Shown here piece by piece: positions 34,303-49,282 of a stretch of DNA of 64,000 nucleotides. The stretch comes from Nemophila menziesii (taxonomy: Eukaryota; Streptophyta; Magnoliopsida; Boraginales; Hydrophyllaceae). The position numbers and the translations under genes were made by a program. Every line of letters starts with the position of its first letter. The first letter of the stretch is position 1. The stretch is taken from the NCBI GenBank assembly GCA_029959085.1, contig JARWIR010000001.1, forward strand, positions 15,553,730 to 15,617,729. The letters run 5' to 3'. A model generated the notes under the pieces. It was not told where the DNA came from, ran no database searches, and saw only the letters and a list, made by a program, of their open reading frames with translations.

Positions 34303-34536
34303 GGTGCCCGTTTGGAAGTACTCTTTTTTTGAAAATCACTTAAAAGTGCTTCTAGATCTTTAAAAGTGTTTTAGACACTGAAAAACAGTTTTAGGAGAAG
34401 CATCAAATATGTGCTTCTAAAAAAAACACCTAAAGTGATTCTAGATTTCAAAATTATTTTTAATAACTTTTTCAAATATTTAATTATATTCTGAAAGTGC
34501 TTTTTTACTCTAAAATAAGCACTTGCAAATGGGCCC
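34303..34536. mobile_element. MITE of about 234 bp inserted in the hAT repeat array
   Basis: The left end GGTGCCCGTTTGGAAGTAC and the right end (read in reverse) GGGCCCATTTGCAAGTGC are terminal inverted repeats. The flanks are TCTATTA and TAAGTG. The tandem-repeat consensus TCTATTAAGTG gives the empty site, so the duplication appears to be TA. No coding capacity. The family could be Tc1/Mariner-like or another TA-targeting group. Confidence 0.7.
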
Positions 34537-35649
34537 TAAGTGTTTATTATGGTGTATTTCAAAAAGATTTAAGGTATTAATATCTTTAAAAATGAATGTG
34601 ATTTGTAAAATCTATTAAGTGTTAAACAATTTTTGTGTATATTTGTGCTATTTCGAAAAGAGTTAAGGTGTTAAAAGCTCTAAAAATGAATGTGTTGATC
34701 TATTTCGAGATTTTATTAAGTGTTAAACACTTTTAAGTGTATATTATGGTGTACTTCAAATATAGTTAAGGTATTTAAAGCTTTAAAAATGACTGTGATT
34801 TGTTAATTCAAAAATGTATTAAGTGTTAAACAATTTTTGTGTATATTTTTGTGTTATTTCAAAATTAGTTTAGGTGTTAAAAGCTTTAAACACGAATGTT
34901 TTGGTCTATTTCGAGAATCTATTAAGTGTTAAACACTTTAAGCGTATATTATGGTGTATTATGGTGTATTTCGAAAATAACTAAAGTATTAAAAGTTTTA
35001 AAAATGAATGTGATTTGTTAATTCAAATGTATTAAGTGTTAAACAATTTTTGTGTACATTGTTATGCTACTTCGAAGAGTTAATGTGTTTAAAGCTTTAA
35101 AAATGAATGTTTTGGTCTATTTCAAGAATCTATTAAACACTTTAAGTGTATATTATGGTGTAGAGTTAAGGTATTTAAAGCTTAAAAAATGAAAATTATT
35201 ATTAAATTCGAAAATGTATTAAGTTTTAAACAATTGTAGTGTATATTTTTTGCTATTTCAAAATTAGTTTAGGTGTGAAAAGATATTTCAAAAATGTATT
35301 AAGCTATTTCGAAAATGTATTAAGTGTAATTGAATGTATATTAAGTGTTTTGGTCTATTTCGAAAATGTATAGAGCCTTAAACAATTTTAGTGAATACTT
35401 TGTGCTATTTCGAAATTATTAAGTGCTTTGGTCTATTTCGAGAGTGTATATTAAGTGTTTTGGTCTATTTTGAAAGTGTATGTTAAGTGTTTTGGTCTAT
35501 TTGGAAAATGTATTAAGACTTAAACAATTTTAGTGAATACTTTTTGCTATTTCGAAATTTTTTGTGCATAAATGTTATATTTTTTGTTAATTGATTAATT
35601 TTTTATCAAACACTAATTGTTTAATTGTATTTGCAGATTATAATTAACC

Positions 35650-36800
35650 ATGGATACTACTACACATCACCCCATTGATGTGGTTGATTTTAATCCAAAC
35701 ACTGAAGGTACTCAAACCCCTCCCCTTTCACAGTCCAATACCTATACCAATGTTCCCCCAACTAAAAGGAGAAAAAAGAAAACCCCGACTAATTTTTGGG
35801 ATCACATTTAAAACATTTGGGTAAATGGACTTAGGTATGGTGTATGTAATTACTGTGATAAAAAATATGCTGCTAGTTCTGATAACCATGGTACTAATAA
35901 TTTAAACTAACACATGAATCCTATACTTGCAAATAGATGTCCAAAATATCCTTCTAATATTATTGAATATGGGCAGGTTACTATTGGTTTTTCACTCAAA
36001 GAGGACGAGATTTTTGAAACTTATGTTTTCCATAAGAAAGTGCTAGACACGCCCTAGCTGAGATAGTTATACTTGACAAAATGGATTTTCGGGTTGTACA
36101 AGGGATTAGGTTTAAAAATTTATGTTATCGTATGTAACCACTTTTTAAAATTCCATATAGATAGACCGTTGCACGGGACATTGCAAAAAAAAAAAAAATT
36201 CGTCAAAAATATCTTTTGAAAACTGTTTTGCGAGGTAAAATAAAAAACCTTAGAACTGATACTTGGACATCTATTCAAAACTTGAACTACATGGTTGTTA
36301 CTGCACACTTTATTGATGATAATTGGGTTTTAAGAAAACATATTATTCGTTTTGCCATGATTGAAGATCATAAGAATGACACAGTGGGTAAAAAAGTTCA
36401 ACCTGTTTGACTTGAATGGGGGTTTGACAAAATTTTAACTATTACGGGCAATAATGCTAGTTCAAAGAATATAGTGGTGGATTATATAATCAAAGAACGC
36501 TTGCGTGCACCACAACCCACTATATGTGCCGTTAAATACTTACACAATAGGTGTTGTTGCCATATTCTAAACCTTCTGCCATTGTAAATGTGCGTGATGT
36601 AAATCGTTATGTTCGATCACCCCCTAGCCGATTTTTATGCTTTAAGCGTTATGTTCCTATAACTAACATTTCTTCCACGAGTGTTCTTTGTCTTGATGTT
36701 GATACTAGGTGTAATTTCACTTATCTCATGCTATATGAGGCAGAAAAATACAAGCAAACTTTTAATGAAATGTTCAAGGAAAACAAAATGTTAACTAAAT
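35650..36800 (+). pseudogene. hAT transposase pseudogene with BED zinc finger
   Basis: Starting at an ATG at 35650, the frame gives a Ser/Pro/Thr-rich head, then PTKRRKKKTPTNFWDHI and CNYCDKKYAASSDNHGTNNL. The latter is a BED-type finger (C-X2-C, then histidine) as in plant RICESLEEPER/DAYSLEEPER-like hAT proteins. Stops appear soon after (for example at 35808 and 35909). Further on, 36240-36400 reads RTDTWTSIQNLNYMVVTAHF and DDNWVLRKHIIRF, the region around the first catalytic aspartate of the hAT DDE fold. Then TITGNNASSKN follows, where the family usually has a D-N-A. Many stops and frameshifts make it dead. Confidence 0.85.
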
Positions 36801-36808
36801 GTATTGAC

Positions 36809-37112
36809 GTAGGGGTGGAAATCGGATTCGAAATTTATGATTTTTTGATCTAAAAATTTCGATTTCGGAACAGATTTTTAATGTTCTGAAATTCTGAAAT
36901 TTTGATTTTCGAATTTTTCCGAAAAAATTGGATTGGAATTGAAACATATTAATTTTTGAAATTTCTGGTTTTCCGATCTGATTTTTGTTTCCTATTGTAT
37001 TTCCAATTTTTTCCGAATTTACTTTTTAAATATTAATAAATAATAAATTTTAAGATAAAAAAAAGTATACAACCGGAAACGTTGAAAAAGTTTCAGAAAA
37101 AAGAAAGAAAAG
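36809..37112 (+). mobile_element. hAT-like MITE fragment
   Basis: TAGGGGTGGAAATCGGATTCG has the start typical of hAT terminal repeats (compare TAGGGGTGAACATGG at 61026). It is followed by repeated AAATTTCGATTTCGG/ATTTTTCCGAA words, as in such MITEs. A matching right end is not seen before the RPB2 promoter. Confidence 0.5.
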
Positions 37113-37160
37113 AAAAAGAAAGTAAGTTTTTTTTTTTTGTCAACAAAAAGAAAGTAAGTT
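37113..37160 (-). mobile_element. Dead-on-arrival retroposon scar in the RPB2 promoter (a)
   Basis: AAAAAGAAAGTAAGTT at 37113-37128 is repeated exactly at 37145-37160. The 16 bases between are a T run plus GTCAAC. Read in reverse, this is GTTGAC plus poly(A): the last bases of a LINE-like element with its target duplication. Confidence 0.85.
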
Positions 37161-37173
37161 GAAAAACAATGAA

Positions 37174-37225
37174 ACATTTTCTTTATATATATATTTTTTT
37201 TTTTGGACGGACATTTTCTTTATAT
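37174..37225 (-). mobile_element. Dead-on-arrival retroposon scar in the RPB2 promoter (b)
   Basis: ACATTTTCTTTATAT at 37174-37188 is repeated exactly at 37211-37225. Between them are 22 bases ending in a T run and GGACGG. The tail matches the scars at 24307 and 34217, so one retroposon family left at least three minimal insertions in the window. Confidence 0.85.
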
Positions 37226-37780
37226 TCGAAAAAGAAAAACAATAAAACATCTTTTTCTTTTTGTTCCAAATTAAAATCATCTCTAAAACCCATCCTTTTC
37301 TTTTTGTTCCATATAAAACCCACACTTCGCAGTTCGCATAATCTCTTCACACTCACCTTCTCAACAAGCCGCTCTCCTGCACAAGAAAACCACCGCCACT
37401 CGTGGACCATTCTCCACCATCATCAACCGGGCTTGGCTACGCCATCAACAATCGAAGAACCCAAATTAAGGTAGAAAATTAATTTCTACCATTGAAACCC
37501 TAAAACATTAAATTATTTTTGACCTAATATCATCACTTCAACAATTTTTCAAAATTATCTGATTTAAGTATAATTACAGTGGTGATGTTTATTATATTTC
37601 TATTGAAATCCTAGAATGGCCATTTTATGACCGTATGAGAAGTTATGCGTTGAAATAGCGTATATGGGGAGGGTTTGGGTCTCCATAATTTGCCGTGACT
37701 GTGGATCCCATCGCAATTTGGTGTTATACTGTATTTTTTGAATTGTTTTGCAGTAAATATCCATTTAGCGCAACTCAGCC
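37226..37780 (+). promoter_or_regulatory. RPB2 core promoter, leader and 5'-UTR intron
   Basis: A TATA-like ATATAAAAC lies at 37311-37319. A CT-rich initiator/leader region follows from about 37340. The leader exon ends CCCAAATTAAG|GTAGAA at 37470. The intron runs 37471-37753 and ends TTTTTTGAATTGTTTTGCAG. The second leader exon is only 27 bases before the start codon. The transcription start is inferred, not shown. The same leader-intron-leader arrangement exists as a copy inside Helitron 1 (23318-23703). Confidence 0.7.
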
Positions 37781-42592
<4,812 letters not shown>

Positions 42593-43869
42593 TCTATCTA
42601 TCTACTTTCTTTTGGGATCTCCTTCAGTTCCCAAGCACTCTGGGAAATCTTACATTTCGTTATTTGTATGATACAGACAGTGAAACAATACTTACATATT
42701 GTGTTGAATAGTGACGTTGACAATTTCATCTACTTTGTGTTCAATACTGATGTCGAGATATTGCCTGAAAGTTTGTTTTAACATTTTGCTCTTGATCCTG
42801 GTCACTTTTAGTTTTTTTTTTTTTTTAAATACAAGGAAAACTTATACTGATCCATTTAATTTTGATTTGCCTCCCCTATAAAAGGCATCATTACTCTCAT
42901 CACATACTACTGAGAAGGAAGTATTGATTTGATCGATGACTCTTATAGTGAAATGACCTGAGAATAAGTCTTGTTGGATCATATAGAAAGCAAGGAATAC
43001 ATATAATCTTTTATAATATGGTTATTAGCAATGTCTTTGTATGTTATCTAATTTATTTTAGCATGTTATTTGTGATCCCTAAGGCCCAAACATTGGGTAT
43101 GCCTTGGACATTTTTTTTCAAAATTTCTGTTCGAAAACCTTGGGACATATTATCATCTATTGCCAATGAATATGAGGTATCTATGTTTGGTTACCTCGTA
43201 GATTAAAATAAATGATTATACGATTGTAGGCTCTTATGTAGTAGCAACATGTTTTATTGGTAGCAATCATGAGGGGGTTGGAGGTTGTGGTCATGATCAG
43301 GTATTTCATGTTTTGTTTTTTAGTCTTGACTTTCTTGCCATCATCTATGATCGTGTTACTCACGCTTTAGCTTTGATTGAACTATTTCTTCACTACCCAA
43401 TCGACTCGAAAGTGATGTCAGTTTTGAAAGATAAACGTATGATAGTTAACGAGAACTTTTATATTCATATTCGTTGTATTAAGAAACCAATTATAGATTA
43501 GATTGGACAGTAAATTTTCCAAAAAGAATTTTTGATTGATTTTAGGTTGATTAAATAAAGTTATTTTTCTTCATAATTTAACATTATTTATGCTAATTAA
43601 GATATTTTTACTAATAGGCATAAAATTTTATATTATCACGGATACTAATAATCATTGTCTTTTAATTAATTTTCAAATAAAATGTAAAATTATATATTTT
43701 GTCAGCACTAATTCTTTTTGCAATCTAGTAGTCCCATCAATGGTGGAGATGTTGCAATAATGTCGTAACATAAAAAACAAATTCTCAATTTGATTTTTGT
43801 TTTTGTTTTTGTCTATCATCGACCATCATAGTAAAGTAATTTTTTTTTTGTTATTAAAGAGAATTGTTT
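42593..43869. other. RPB2 3' region and intergenic sequence
   Basis: The first about 200 bases are the likely 3'-UTR. No polyadenylation site can be fixed by eye. Beyond that is AT-rich sequence. Frames at 43018-43206 and 43313-43501 have no recognisable domain. Confidence 0.5.
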
Positions 43870-44002
43870 ATTTGAATAGGTACAAGGCTCGAACCCCTCC
43901 CTGAACATGGGCAACCTAGTTCTGATTTACTATGAGAATATATATTAGTCGGGTGCGCGCAAGCTAGCCCGGACCCCATGTAACCAAAAAAAAAAAAAAA
44001 AA
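43870..44002 (+). mobile_element. tRNA-derived SINE with 8-bp target duplication
   Basis: AATTGTTT at 43862-43869 and at 44003-44010 flanks an element. The head contains GGCTCGAACCCC (one base off a Pol III B box). The tail reads TTAGTCGGGTGCGCGCAAGC, then TAGCCCGGACCCCATGTAACC, and ends in about 17 A. This GCGCGCAAGC-TAGCCCGGAC tail is a conserved 3' end I know from plant SINEs. The head is short, so it is probably 5' truncated. A second copy lies in reverse at 56027. Confidence 0.85.
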
Positions 44003-44089
44003 AATTGTTTGACTATCTAGCTGATAACAAAAGTTATTTTTTTTTTGAGTACACCAAAACAAAATGATTTTTTGTTGATAACGTGATTT

Positions 44090-45835
44090 ATGAGGCACGA
44101 GCAAGGCTTCAAATGTTTACTCAAGAGTGGACCATCCGCGACTATGTTAAGGAGTTCTAAAAATTTATGTTGGAGATACCTAGTTTGACGGAGGTAGAGG
44201 TATTGTTTTCGTTCTTAGATGGGTTGCAACCTTGGGCCAATCAAGAATTGCAAAGACGTGGCTTCAGCCATAGCTGTGGCCGAAAGTCTCGTGGATTTTT
44301 TAAAGAGAGGTGTGGACCAGTCCTTTATAAAGAAACAAAGTCATGACGCAAGGGATAACAACGAAAAAAATGGGGGAGTAATTAACAAAGGTATGTATGA
44401 TACTAGTTCTTCTAAACCATCTTTTCCAAAGGCTAACCATCAAGGTGGAGGCAAATTCGGAGGGGACAAATCAAATAACTTTGTTTTGGAAAATGTTGGA
44501 TTTGCGGAAGTGATAAATACAAGTCATTCCAGTGTCCATAACGAAGCAAGCTGGCTAGCCTACTCGCTCAAGACAATGATCCTCAAGAGGAAGAAGAAGA
44601 GAACAATAACGAAGTTCAATGCGTTTTCTCGATGCGGTGAAGGAAATCGTGGAGACCACATCAAATGTGAGACGAGGTGGATCAATGAATGTTGAATTAA
44701 ACATTTGGCAAGGTACGTACAAAGCGTTATTAGACACAAGGGATACCAACAACTTTATAAAGGATAGTGTTGCAGACAAGTTGGGCTTGCAGGTGACTAA
44801 AAGCAAAGATATGATCAAGGAGACTAACTCAAAGTCCATCTTATCGTTGGTGTTACAGAGGGAGCCAAGACCAAGATTGGAGGTTGGGCCAGTGTAGTGG
44901 ATTACACGGTAGTGCCGTTAGATGATCACGACATGGTATTGGGAATGGAGTGGCTCGAAGAGGTCGATGCATATCTTTTACCTCGCCGAAGAACGTTGTT
45001 GATCATGAAGGAAGAGAACCCTTGTCGCATACCGGTGATTCGAGAGAGGAAATCAACAGCTTTGTCAACACTTCAAGTGGTGAAAGACTTAAAGGAGGAG
45101 GAAGAAATCTGCTTTTGTGCCTTGAAGAGAGTAGACGGTCCAGCCGAGGAGGACCATGACGTTCTTGAAGAGGTCAAGGATGAGAGACCAAAGAGTTTTC
45201 CAAAGATAGTTCCACCAAAGGAGGAAGGTACAAAGCTGGGATGTCCCTAGGACGACCAAATACACGAAGGGTTAAAGCATGATCCAAAGGCCAAGGAGTT
45301 GCTCAATTATGCGAAGGAGGGGAAGGCCCAACAGTTTTTGGTAAGGGACAGTTTACTCGTCATGATGGAGACGTGTGTTCGTACCAAGGTAGGCCAACCT
45401 AAGAAGGGAAATCATCCGGGGATACATTGCACCGAGGAATTAGCGAAGGACAAATACTTTTGGCATAAGATACAAGTTTATGTGAAAAAGTATGTGAAGA
45501 CTTGTCTTGTATGGCAACATAGGAGAGTCAACCAAGAGGTGGACAAGTTTCCTAGCGGAGGATGAGAGAATTGAGATGTGACTTGCGCAAGGAGTCGACC
45601 AATGCTAGGAAGACTGGTCCAACGCTAAATGGAGGGGCAAAGAGTTCAAGGAAGACTCAAGTCATGGAGGAAAAAACGAGATGGAGTCCTTGTTCAAGTG
45701 GAAGGGCGCACAAAGTCGAGGAACTTGCTGGAAGATCGAGGGTTCCTTGTGGCCATTCGAGGAATGCAGTTGAGACTTCGGCGGGCTAAGGCATCGTGGA
45801 CGATTCCAGGTTTAAGTGGGGAAGAATGAGACATT
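44090..45835 (+). pseudogene. Ty3/gypsy (chromovirus-like) element, RT region deleted
   Basis: The gag end reads TIRDYVKEF and LFSFLDGLQPWANQELQRRG (44130-44270), then KDVASAIAVAESLVDFLKRG in another frame. Next is the protease, with ALLDTRDTNNFI at about 44727 (the usual D-T/S-G active triad is altered to DTR), and YTVVPLDDHDMVLGMEWLEE at about 44903-44962. After an acidic linker the sequence jumps directly to the integrase zinc domain: HPGIHCTEEL, then VYVKKYVKTCLVW (45299-45560), where the last Cys of the H-H-C-C site is Trp. The whole reverse transcriptase and RNase H are missing. Stops and frame changes occur throughout. No LTRs that clearly belong to it were identified. Confidence 0.85.
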
Positions 45836-46126
45836 ATGTGCTTTCAAAGGTTTAAAACATCATCACAACTCGGGGGGACCCGCACGACCCTTTCGATATT
45901 TTCGGAATATTCTAGAATATGGTAGAATATTATAGAATATTGTAGAATGTAGTAGGATGTACTAGAATGTAATCAAATATGGTAGAACATTCTAGAGTAG
46001 AATAGAAAGATATGAAATAATGGTAAAAAAAGAATATTCAAGATGGTAATAAGTAAGGAAGGCAGGAGAATCTTCTAGAAAATGGTTTTGGGCTTGAAAG
46101 ACTTCTAGACATATCCCTTAGAGTAG
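45836..46126. repeat. TAGAATATT-rich spacer, possibly the 3' part of the gypsy element
   Basis: After CTCGGGGGGACCCGCACG at about 45869 come ten or more TAGAATATT/TAGAATGTA words in 120 bases. It may be the polypurine/LTR start of the preceding gypsy element, but I cannot place its boundaries. Confidence 0.45.
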
Positions 46127-47697
46127 TATTGATATCTCCCCATTTGTGATGATCTAATCTTAGTTGGAGACATCATTTTAGGTGTTTTTGGAGGTCCTAT
46201 ACTCGATTTTCCTATGAATTATTATATTTTCTTATTTCTTGTCTTGATTTAATGATTTATTATTTTTGGAGCATATTTGGTTTAATTTATTTATTTAGTA
46301 TGAAACTTTAAAGATATATAGTAATTAATTAGATGTCAAATCAATTCCAAGAGATAAAGGAAAGAAGATATGGATAGAAATTGGAGATAAAGGAAAGAAA
46401 AGATAAGTATGGAAATATAAAGTTGCCAAGTAAATCTGAATTCCAGCAGCTACGTCCATAAAAGTGATCACACCTCAAGATTGGCTAGGAATTTGGAAGA
46501 ATGGTCTGAAGAAAAGTTATAGAGCTTTCCAAGACGACCAGTTTCGATATAATGAACTCGTCAATCGGAGTTGAAACAAAGAAGTTACAGCCAAAACAAA
46601 ACAGCTACAATTTATTACCTTTTTTATATTTTAGGGTTACGAATTAGAGTTGGACTTGAAGTCCAATTACTTGTCTTCCACTCCAAGAAAACATGTCAGG
46701 GCTTCTTAGACCCCTATAAATACACCCTCTAACCTTGGTAAACATATCATTGCTCAGTGCTGAGGCACAGGTTTAATCCTTGCCTCCCACAACTAGTTCT
46801 TAAGTTTTATTTATCATATGAGTATTCAAGAGAGCAAGATGACAATCATGTATCTTTATTTTAGTTTATTTCCTTCAGGTATGAACTAATTTTCCCATAC
46901 TTGGGTTTTGCATATGTATAATCTATAAATTCTATTTTCTTCTGTCTATGTTTCTTTGGGAGAATTATTTTAAATTGTTTCTAGCTGCTTAACCATATAT
47001 TTGTTTTATGTGCTTTAATTTATTGTTTGTCTTAAACCTGATCAATTTAGGGCTGTGCTAATAGTAGTTAGATGGTCACCCGGAAGGGGTGTCTAATTAT
47101 TGAAACAACACATAAACGTCTATATGCGGTAGTGATCCTGACGAGCTTGCCTAACTAGATAGTCATTAGGGTTTGATTTAATCACCGATCATCATTAGAA
47201 GGCCAGTCTCATTTAGGAACCTAGTGGCGTAGGAGCACCCTATTTAAGTCCCCTCGTGATTGTGAGGTCACCATCCTAGTCCACCCTGACGGGAGTAGGG
47301 AGGAATTTAGAATCCTGACTACTTATCTAAGAGCTACTGTCACCCTTATAAATAGATAGAAGATTTAGAAGGATTAGTGCATACGAGCAAAACCTGAGCT
47401 ATACTTCTCATCTTATTTCTCTCATATTTATTTTATTGTCTTTTATTTTTATTAGTTATTAATCTGATCTTCCCATCATACTTATTTACTTTTCTTGTCT
47501 TTGAATTATTAATTTCTACTTTGATTTATTTACCCATCTGTCTAACACATTTAAGTCCCTAAGAAACGAATCTTCTTATCATTAAAACTTGCATACGTAC
47601 TGTAATACTTGCAGTACCGTGTTAAGTCTAGGATGATTAGTGCATTGTTTTCCTTATTTATTTATCATATTTTTATCACACCCTAGGCGACACCAAG
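46127..47697 (+). repeat. LTR of an Athila-like gypsy element (tandem copy 1)
   Basis: It is collinear with the next repeat from TATTGATATCTCCCCATTTG to CACCCTAGGCGACACCAAG over about 1.57 kb. Shared landmarks are GGAGCATATT, CCTATAAATACACCCT (a promoter TATA at about 46715), AAGATGA, GTATGAACTAA, ACTAGATAGTCATTAGGGTTTG and CTTGCATACGT..TGTAATACTTGCAG. No internal element sequence separates it from copy 2; only about 25 unrelated bases do. Confidence 0.8.
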
Positions 47698-47722
47698 TAT
47701 AAATAGAGGTGCCAACCTTATT

Positions 47723-49256
47723 TGTTGATGTCTACTCATTTGTGATAGATTAATGTTAGGATGAGACATCATTTTTAGTGATTTAGAAGTCATAAATGTC
47801 AATTTTCTTGAGAAATAGTGCACTTTCCTATTTTGAGTCTTGATTTGTAGAATTATTATTTTTAGAGCATATTGGGTTTAATTGTTTATTTAGTGTGTAG
47901 CTTTAAAGATAATTATGGAGCTTAATTAGAGTCCAATTCAAAGACTACAACTTATGGAAAGAGATTTGCATGGTAATTGGAGATAAGGAAACAAAAGCTA
48001 AAAAGATGGAAAAGGAAAAGCTGCCTAATCTAGGATTCTGCAGTACACGCCTAAAGATGTGCGATTTTACCCAAGAAATAGGCCGATTTTGGTAATTTCC
48101 TTTCATAGGGACATAGATAATTCTGTTGCGATTCTTTTGGTATCTTATGGAGATCAAACCGACCAATAACGAAGAAGATATGCTCAAAACGGTCCAGCAG
48201 TGTTTATCTTTATTTCCATACGAATTTGAGTTGGGCTAGAAGTCCAATACCTTACCTCTTCCTCAAGAAAACGAATTAGGTCTTCTAAACACCTATAAAT
48301 ACACCCTTATATCACTTGTAAATCATCCTTGCCTCATAGTAATTAGTTCTTAAGGTTTTATTCTTCCAGTTTATTGTAGAGAGCAAGATGATGTCTTTTG
48401 TAATTTCTTTTAGTTTATTTCCATCAGGTATGAACTAAACTCCCCATAGCTTGGGTTTTGCATAATGTATAATCTATGAATTCTAATTCTTCTATCTAAG
48501 TTTCTTTGGGAATTATATGTTTTAATTTGATATTAGCTACTTACTTAATATTTGTTTATGTGTTTTGATTTATTGTCTTCCTAGAACTGATCACTTTAGG
48601 ATTGTTTTAAGAGTAGTTAGATGGTCTCCTTGACAGGGTGTTTAACTATTGAACCACCACATAATGTCTAGTGTCGATATTAGTTCTGACAAAACATGAT
48701 TCTAACTAGATAGTCATTAGGGTTTGTTTTAAGCACCATATCACCAATGATTGCAATATTTGCTTAGGGCCTTAGTAGCGTTTGATAACCCTATTTGAAA
48801 TCACTTCTTGGTTGTGCCGTAGCCCCCTTAGTCGCTCTCAAGGTCTAAGGTATGGGAATTTAGAATCCTGACTAAGTATACCAAGAGCTAATATTCTCCC
48901 TTATTAACTAGATCTATAGATAGAATTAGAAGGATTAGTGCATATTAGCAAAACCTGAGCTATACTTCTCATCTCATATTCTTAATCTTTTATTTTATTG
49001 TCTTTAATTTCTTAGTTTTAATTCTTAAAATCAAAATCTGTTCCCTTCAATTTACTGTCTTCTAATTATTTACTTTTACTCGTTATTTCTACCTACGCGA
49101 TTAACACACTTAAGTCCCTGAGAACGAACTCAACTTACTAACTAAAACTTGCATACGTCCTGTAATACTTGCAGTACTGTGTCTGTCTAGGGTGAGAGTG
49201 CGTAGTTTCTTGGCTTATTTTAATCTTATTTTTATCACACCCTAGGCGACACTAAG
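47723..49256 (+). repeat. LTR of an Athila-like gypsy element (tandem copy 2)
   Basis: It starts TGTTGATGTCTACTCATTTG and ends CACCCTAGGCGACACTAAG, with the same landmarks as copy 1, including CCTATAAATACACCCTTAT at about 48291. It is immediately followed by a primer-binding site, so it was a 5' LTR. Confidence 0.85.
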
Positions 49257-49260
49257 TTTT

Positions 49261-49278
49261 TGGCGCCGCTGCCGGGGA
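49261..49278 (+). other. Retrotransposon primer-binding site
   Basis: TGGCGCCGCTGCCGGGGA directly follows the second LTR. This sequence, complementary to a tRNA 3' end, is the usual first-strand priming site of Athila/Tat-type gypsy elements. The internal region of the retroelement is missing; a different candidate element begins a few bases later. Confidence 0.85.
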
Positions 49279-49282
49279 CTTG

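Larger units (their letters stand above)
34140..35560 (+). repeat. Degenerate tandem repeats (ATTAAGTGTTAAACACTTT / GTGTATATT..GTGTATTTCGAAAA)
   Basis: About 8-10 imperfect units of roughly 130-180 bases, each holding TTGGTCTATTTCGAGAATC, TATTAAGTGTTAAACA and GTGTATATTATGGTGTA-type words. They probably lie in the 5'-UTR intron of the hAT transposase, whose acceptor is near TTTGCAG at 35635. Confidence 0.75.
33247..36805 (+). mobile_element. Broken hAT (BED-finger) transposon
   Basis: The left end CAGAGTGAGCAAGATTTTTGG at 33247 has the form of plant hAT termini and is followed by 'CCGACCTAACCCGAC', typical of subterminal hAT sequence. Downstream lies a leader-like part, a repeat-filled probable intron (34140-35600) and a broken transposase gene at 35650-36800. 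The right terminus was not identified; another hAT-like left end begins at 36809. The element therefore cannot move on its own. Confidence 0.55.
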
